From: an uncultured Allobaculum sp.
Lineage (GTDB): Bacteria > Bacillota_I > Bacilli_A > Erysipelotrichales > Erysipelotrichaceae
Reading direction: 5' to 3'
Length of the DNA: 54,445 nucleotides
NCBI GenBank assembly: GCA_910579655.1
Contig: CAJTVE010000014.1
Location: 1-54,445 of the forward strand
Position numbers and translations under genes: made by a program. The stretch's first letter is position 1. Every line of letters starts with the position of its first letter. The notes below the pieces were generated by a model. The model was not told where the DNA came from, made no database searches, and saw nothing but the letters and a program-made list of their open reading frames with translations. Below are positions 52,493 to 54,445 of this stretch, piece by piece.

Positions 52493-53305
52493 ATGGAAAC
52501 ATTTGTTAGAAAAGAAATGAAATACATGATCACCGATCAGCAGAAGCAACAATTGCTTGAACGGCTTCAATCAAAGATTGAACCCGACTTCTATTTTGAC
52601 TGCACGATCTATTCGATCTATTTCGATACCAGGCAGCTTGATTTATTGCGCCATTGTGAAGGAAAACCGGGATTCAAGCAGAAAATTCGCCTGCGCTCTT
52701 ATAAACCCGCTTATGATGCAACAACGCCTGTTTTTCTGGAGCTGAAAAAGAAAGCGGCTGGAACCAGTTTTAAGACTCGCCACGAATTCACGCTGCCAGC
52801 CCTCAAAGAATTTTTGACCTCTGGACAGGCAGTCGATCAGGCAACCCGGGAGCTGTCTTCGATGTTAAGCCGCTATGAACTGCTTCCGCAGTTTGTTTTA
52901 TGCGCTCATCGCAACTGTTATCAATGGAAAGGCAGGGAAGATCTTCGCATGACCATCGATGACCGACTGACCTATCGAAGCAAGAATCTAGGTCTGTGTT
53001 CAGATGAGGAAGATGAATCCATTCTGGAAAAAGGGATGAATATTCTGGAAATAAAATGCACACAGAATGTTCCCCTCGCTTTAGCAAGAACCCTGAATGC
53101 TTTGCAGATCAAGCCGGCTTCCACTTCTAAAGCCGCACTGGCCTATGCCCGTCTGTTAGAGGCTGAAAAACATACTCAAAAACAGCTGGATTCAGATGCC
53201 CAGCCGGTCAGCCATCCTCAGTCTGAACGCCTGGCTTTAAAAAGAGGACTTAAAAGAAGAACAGTCCAGTCAGGATCATCAGTTTCCAGCGTTTTGTCCG
53301 CGTAA
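52493..53305 (+). CDS. VTC-domain polyphosphate polymerase-like protein
   Basis: A 270-aa cytoplasmic protein with the VTC domain of the CYTH superfamily, whose eukaryotic members polymerise ATP gamma-phosphate into polyphosphate. Visible basic/acidic tunnel residues are in FVRKEMKYMI, KIRLRSYKP, VFLELKKK, RMTIDDRLTYRS and ILEIKC. A polar basic tail of about 45 residues follows. The start METFVRK at 52493 has no clear ribosome binding site and the transcript may be nearly leaderless. It lies 198 bases before a DUF4956 membrane protein gene, the common bacterial pairing. Confidence 0.88.
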   Translation: METFVRKEMKYMITDQQKQQLLERLQSKIEPDFYFDCTIYSIYFDTRQLDLLRHCEGKPGFKQKIRLRSYKPAYDATTPVFLELKKKAAGTSFKTRHEFTLPALKEFLTSGQAVDQATRELSSMLSRYELLPQFVLCAHRNCYQWKGREDLRMTIDDRLTYRSKNLGLCSDEEDESILEKGMNILEIKCTQNVPLALARTLNALQIKPASTSKAALAYARLLEAEKHTQKQLDSDAQPVSHPQSERLALKRGLKRRTVQSGSSVSSVLSA

Positions 53306-53503
53306 ATCTGGGGAACTCCAATCAGGCCTTTTTCCAGGGCCAAAACCCTGAAGAAATCCTGCACCAGCAGGAAATTCAATCGATAAAACATGGATGCATC
53401 CAGTAAATCAACAATCCAGCAAAACCAAATAAAACCAACCTCAGACATACGTGACCAAACAGAAACCAGTCACAAAACAGAAACCATTAGAAAGGCAGGT
53501 TGT

Positions 53504-54142
53504 ATGACCGAATTATTAACAACGAATATTTATCTTCAGATCCTCATGGCTTTTGGATTTGGCCTGATCTGTTATGCGGTAAACGCATATTGCTTCAAAC
53601 CCGGAAAGTCTTTGCTGCTTTCTTCCTTGCTTCTTCCACCTGTTGTGTGTGTGGCATTAATGGCTGTCAATGGTTCCATTGGCGCCTCGATTGCAGTTCT
53701 TGGCGTTTTTGGCCTGGTGCGCTTTCGCTCGCTGCCAGGAACGGGCCAGGATCTGATTTGCGTCCTGTATGCGATGGTGATGGGATTGCTTGCCGCCGGT
53801 GGTGTTGCGTTTTCGATCATGATTTCGGGATGCCTTTTAAGTGCGATCGTGACCGGCAGTGCGCTGTGGCTTAACCATCGCCCAGAAGAGATGGAAATCC
53901 ATATTGTCGTTCCGGAGGATGATCCAGCGGAAAATGAATACATGCGAATTCTTCATACCTTTGGAAAGCAGGTCCACCTGGAGCGGATCAAAACCGCTGG
54001 TATGGGCACCCTCTATGAGTTGACCTATCGCTTTGTGTTAAAACCAAAAGCCAGCCGGACCGAACTGCTTGATGAAGTGCGCAGCCGCAACGGCAATCTC
54101 GCTGTCACATTATTAGAAAAAGCTGGCCTGGAATCATTCTAA
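53504..54142 (+). CDS. DUF4956 membrane protein
   Basis: A 212-aa protein with about four membrane helices (YLQILMAFGFGLICYAVNAY and following) and the family block ASIAVLGVFGLVRFRSLPGT, then a soluble C-terminal domain of about 90 residues. The function is unknown; it is frequently next to VTC-domain genes and may transport or anchor their product. The start at 53504 has GAAAGGCAGG upstream. Its stop lies inside the terminator hairpin. Confidence 0.85.
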   Translation: MTELLTTNIYLQILMAFGFGLICYAVNAYCFKPGKSLLLSSLLLPPVVCVALMAVNGSIGASIAVLGVFGLVRFRSLPGTGQDLICVLYAMVMGLLAAGGVAFSIMISGCLLSAIVTGSALWLNHRPEEMEIHIVVPEDDPAENEYMRILHTFGKQVHLERIKTAGMGTLYELTYRFVLKPKASRTELLDEVRSRNGNLAVTLLEKAGLESF

Positions 54143-54154
54143 GCCAGCTTTTTG
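54116..54154 (+). terminator. Terminator of the VTC/DUF4956 unit
   Basis: AAAAAGCTGGC and GCCAGCTTTTT pair perfectly across the stop codon of the DUF4956 gene. Confidence 0.85.
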
Positions 54155-54359
54155 GTCGTTCTTTCTTTTTCGACTCTTTTGTCGTTTTTATCAGTTCATT
54201 CGTTTTGGTGTTGGTGGCAAAATCCCGTGGTCGAATAAAGAGGGGACACAACTGTTACCTTATCGCGGTGAATCAAGATATTAATATTCTTATATAACTA
54301 TTTTATAATTCAACTAATTGTGGATTTTTTATGGTATCATTCAAACAGGAGATGACGTT

Positions 54360-54445
54360 ATGATCGGCCCTGAAGACTTAAGAAGAGAACGCTATACCAC
54401 TGGACAAATTGGAAAACTTGTAGGGAAAAACTACCATACAATTGC
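54360..54445 (+). CDS. Start of a DNA-binding protein gene (truncated by window end)
   Basis: ATG 54360 is preceded by AGGAG at good spacing and the frame stays open for 28 codons to the window end (MIGPEDLRRERYTTGQIGKL, then VGKNYHTI). The segment YTTGQIGKLVGKNYHTI looks like the first helix-turn-helix of a MerR/excisionase-type fold, such as those starting IS607-type recombinases. The upstream 120 bases are much richer in A+T than the rest of the window. Too short for firm naming. Confidence 0.5.
   Translation, partial: MIGPEDLRRERYTTGQIGKLVGKNYHTI

Overview
The window reads as chromosomal DNA of an anaerobic low-to-mid GC member of the Bacillota. I think Erysipelotrichales is the best guess, from the combination of sepF-ylmH-T box-ileS, a glyS-dnaG-rpoD-trmK-...-ispH-cshB-nfo block that is collinear with the Bacillus yqf region, an rnf operon, a VTC/DUF4956 pair and IS1634-type relics. 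No rRNA, tRNA, CRISPR array or replication origin was recognised.

Layout. (1) 1-1100: two fragments of IS1634-like transposases, one running off the left edge. (2) 1228-14231: a divergent cluster around a LysR-type regulator. Leftward are an Old Yellow/enoate-reductase-type flavo-iron-sulfur enzyme, two YdiB-type quinate/shikimate dehydrogenases and a chorismate mutase-shikimate kinase fusion. Rightward are a YdiN-like MFS carrier, type I 3-dehydroquinate dehydratase (AroD) and a TRAP transporter (dctQMP). Together they look like uptake and reductive anaerobic metabolism of quinate/shikimate-type acids rather than plain aromatic biosynthesis. (3) 14391-16361: radical SAM gene and DAHP synthase (leftward). 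(4) 16833-22780: hpf, then sepF-ylmH and a T-box-controlled ileS. (5) 22852-26901: an ECF sigma/anti-sigma pair with a likely autoregulated promoter, rubredoxin and apbE. (6) About 27180-29990: an IS200/IS605 element whose TnpB lacks the zinc-ribbon cysteines, probably with a guide RNA in its right end. (7) 30700-35491: rnfCDGEA, a 59-codon Cys-rich membrane miniprotein, and an unusually short rnfB (101 aa, no ferredoxin domains). (8) 35873-48224: PP2C phosphatase, then glyS-dnaG-rpoD-trmK, a rho gene, a beta-glucosidase relic, ispH, cshB and nfo. (9) 48798-54142: secreted CHAP-domain protein, a 10-TM metal-exporter-like permease, and a VTC polyphosphate-polymerase-like protein with a DUF4956 membrane protein. 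(10) 54360-end: start of a gene in AT-rich DNA.

The parts most deserving a second look are the stripped-down RnfB with its Cys-rich neighbour, the quinate/shikimate reduction cluster with its candidate LysR operator and a shared 27-base element, and the zinc-ribbon-less TnpB with a ribbon-helix-helix-like extension on its TnpA partner. ApbE (flavin attachment to RnfG and RnfD) and Rnf belong to one energy-conserving system; rubredoxin and the flavoenzyme could connect to it, but that link is inference.
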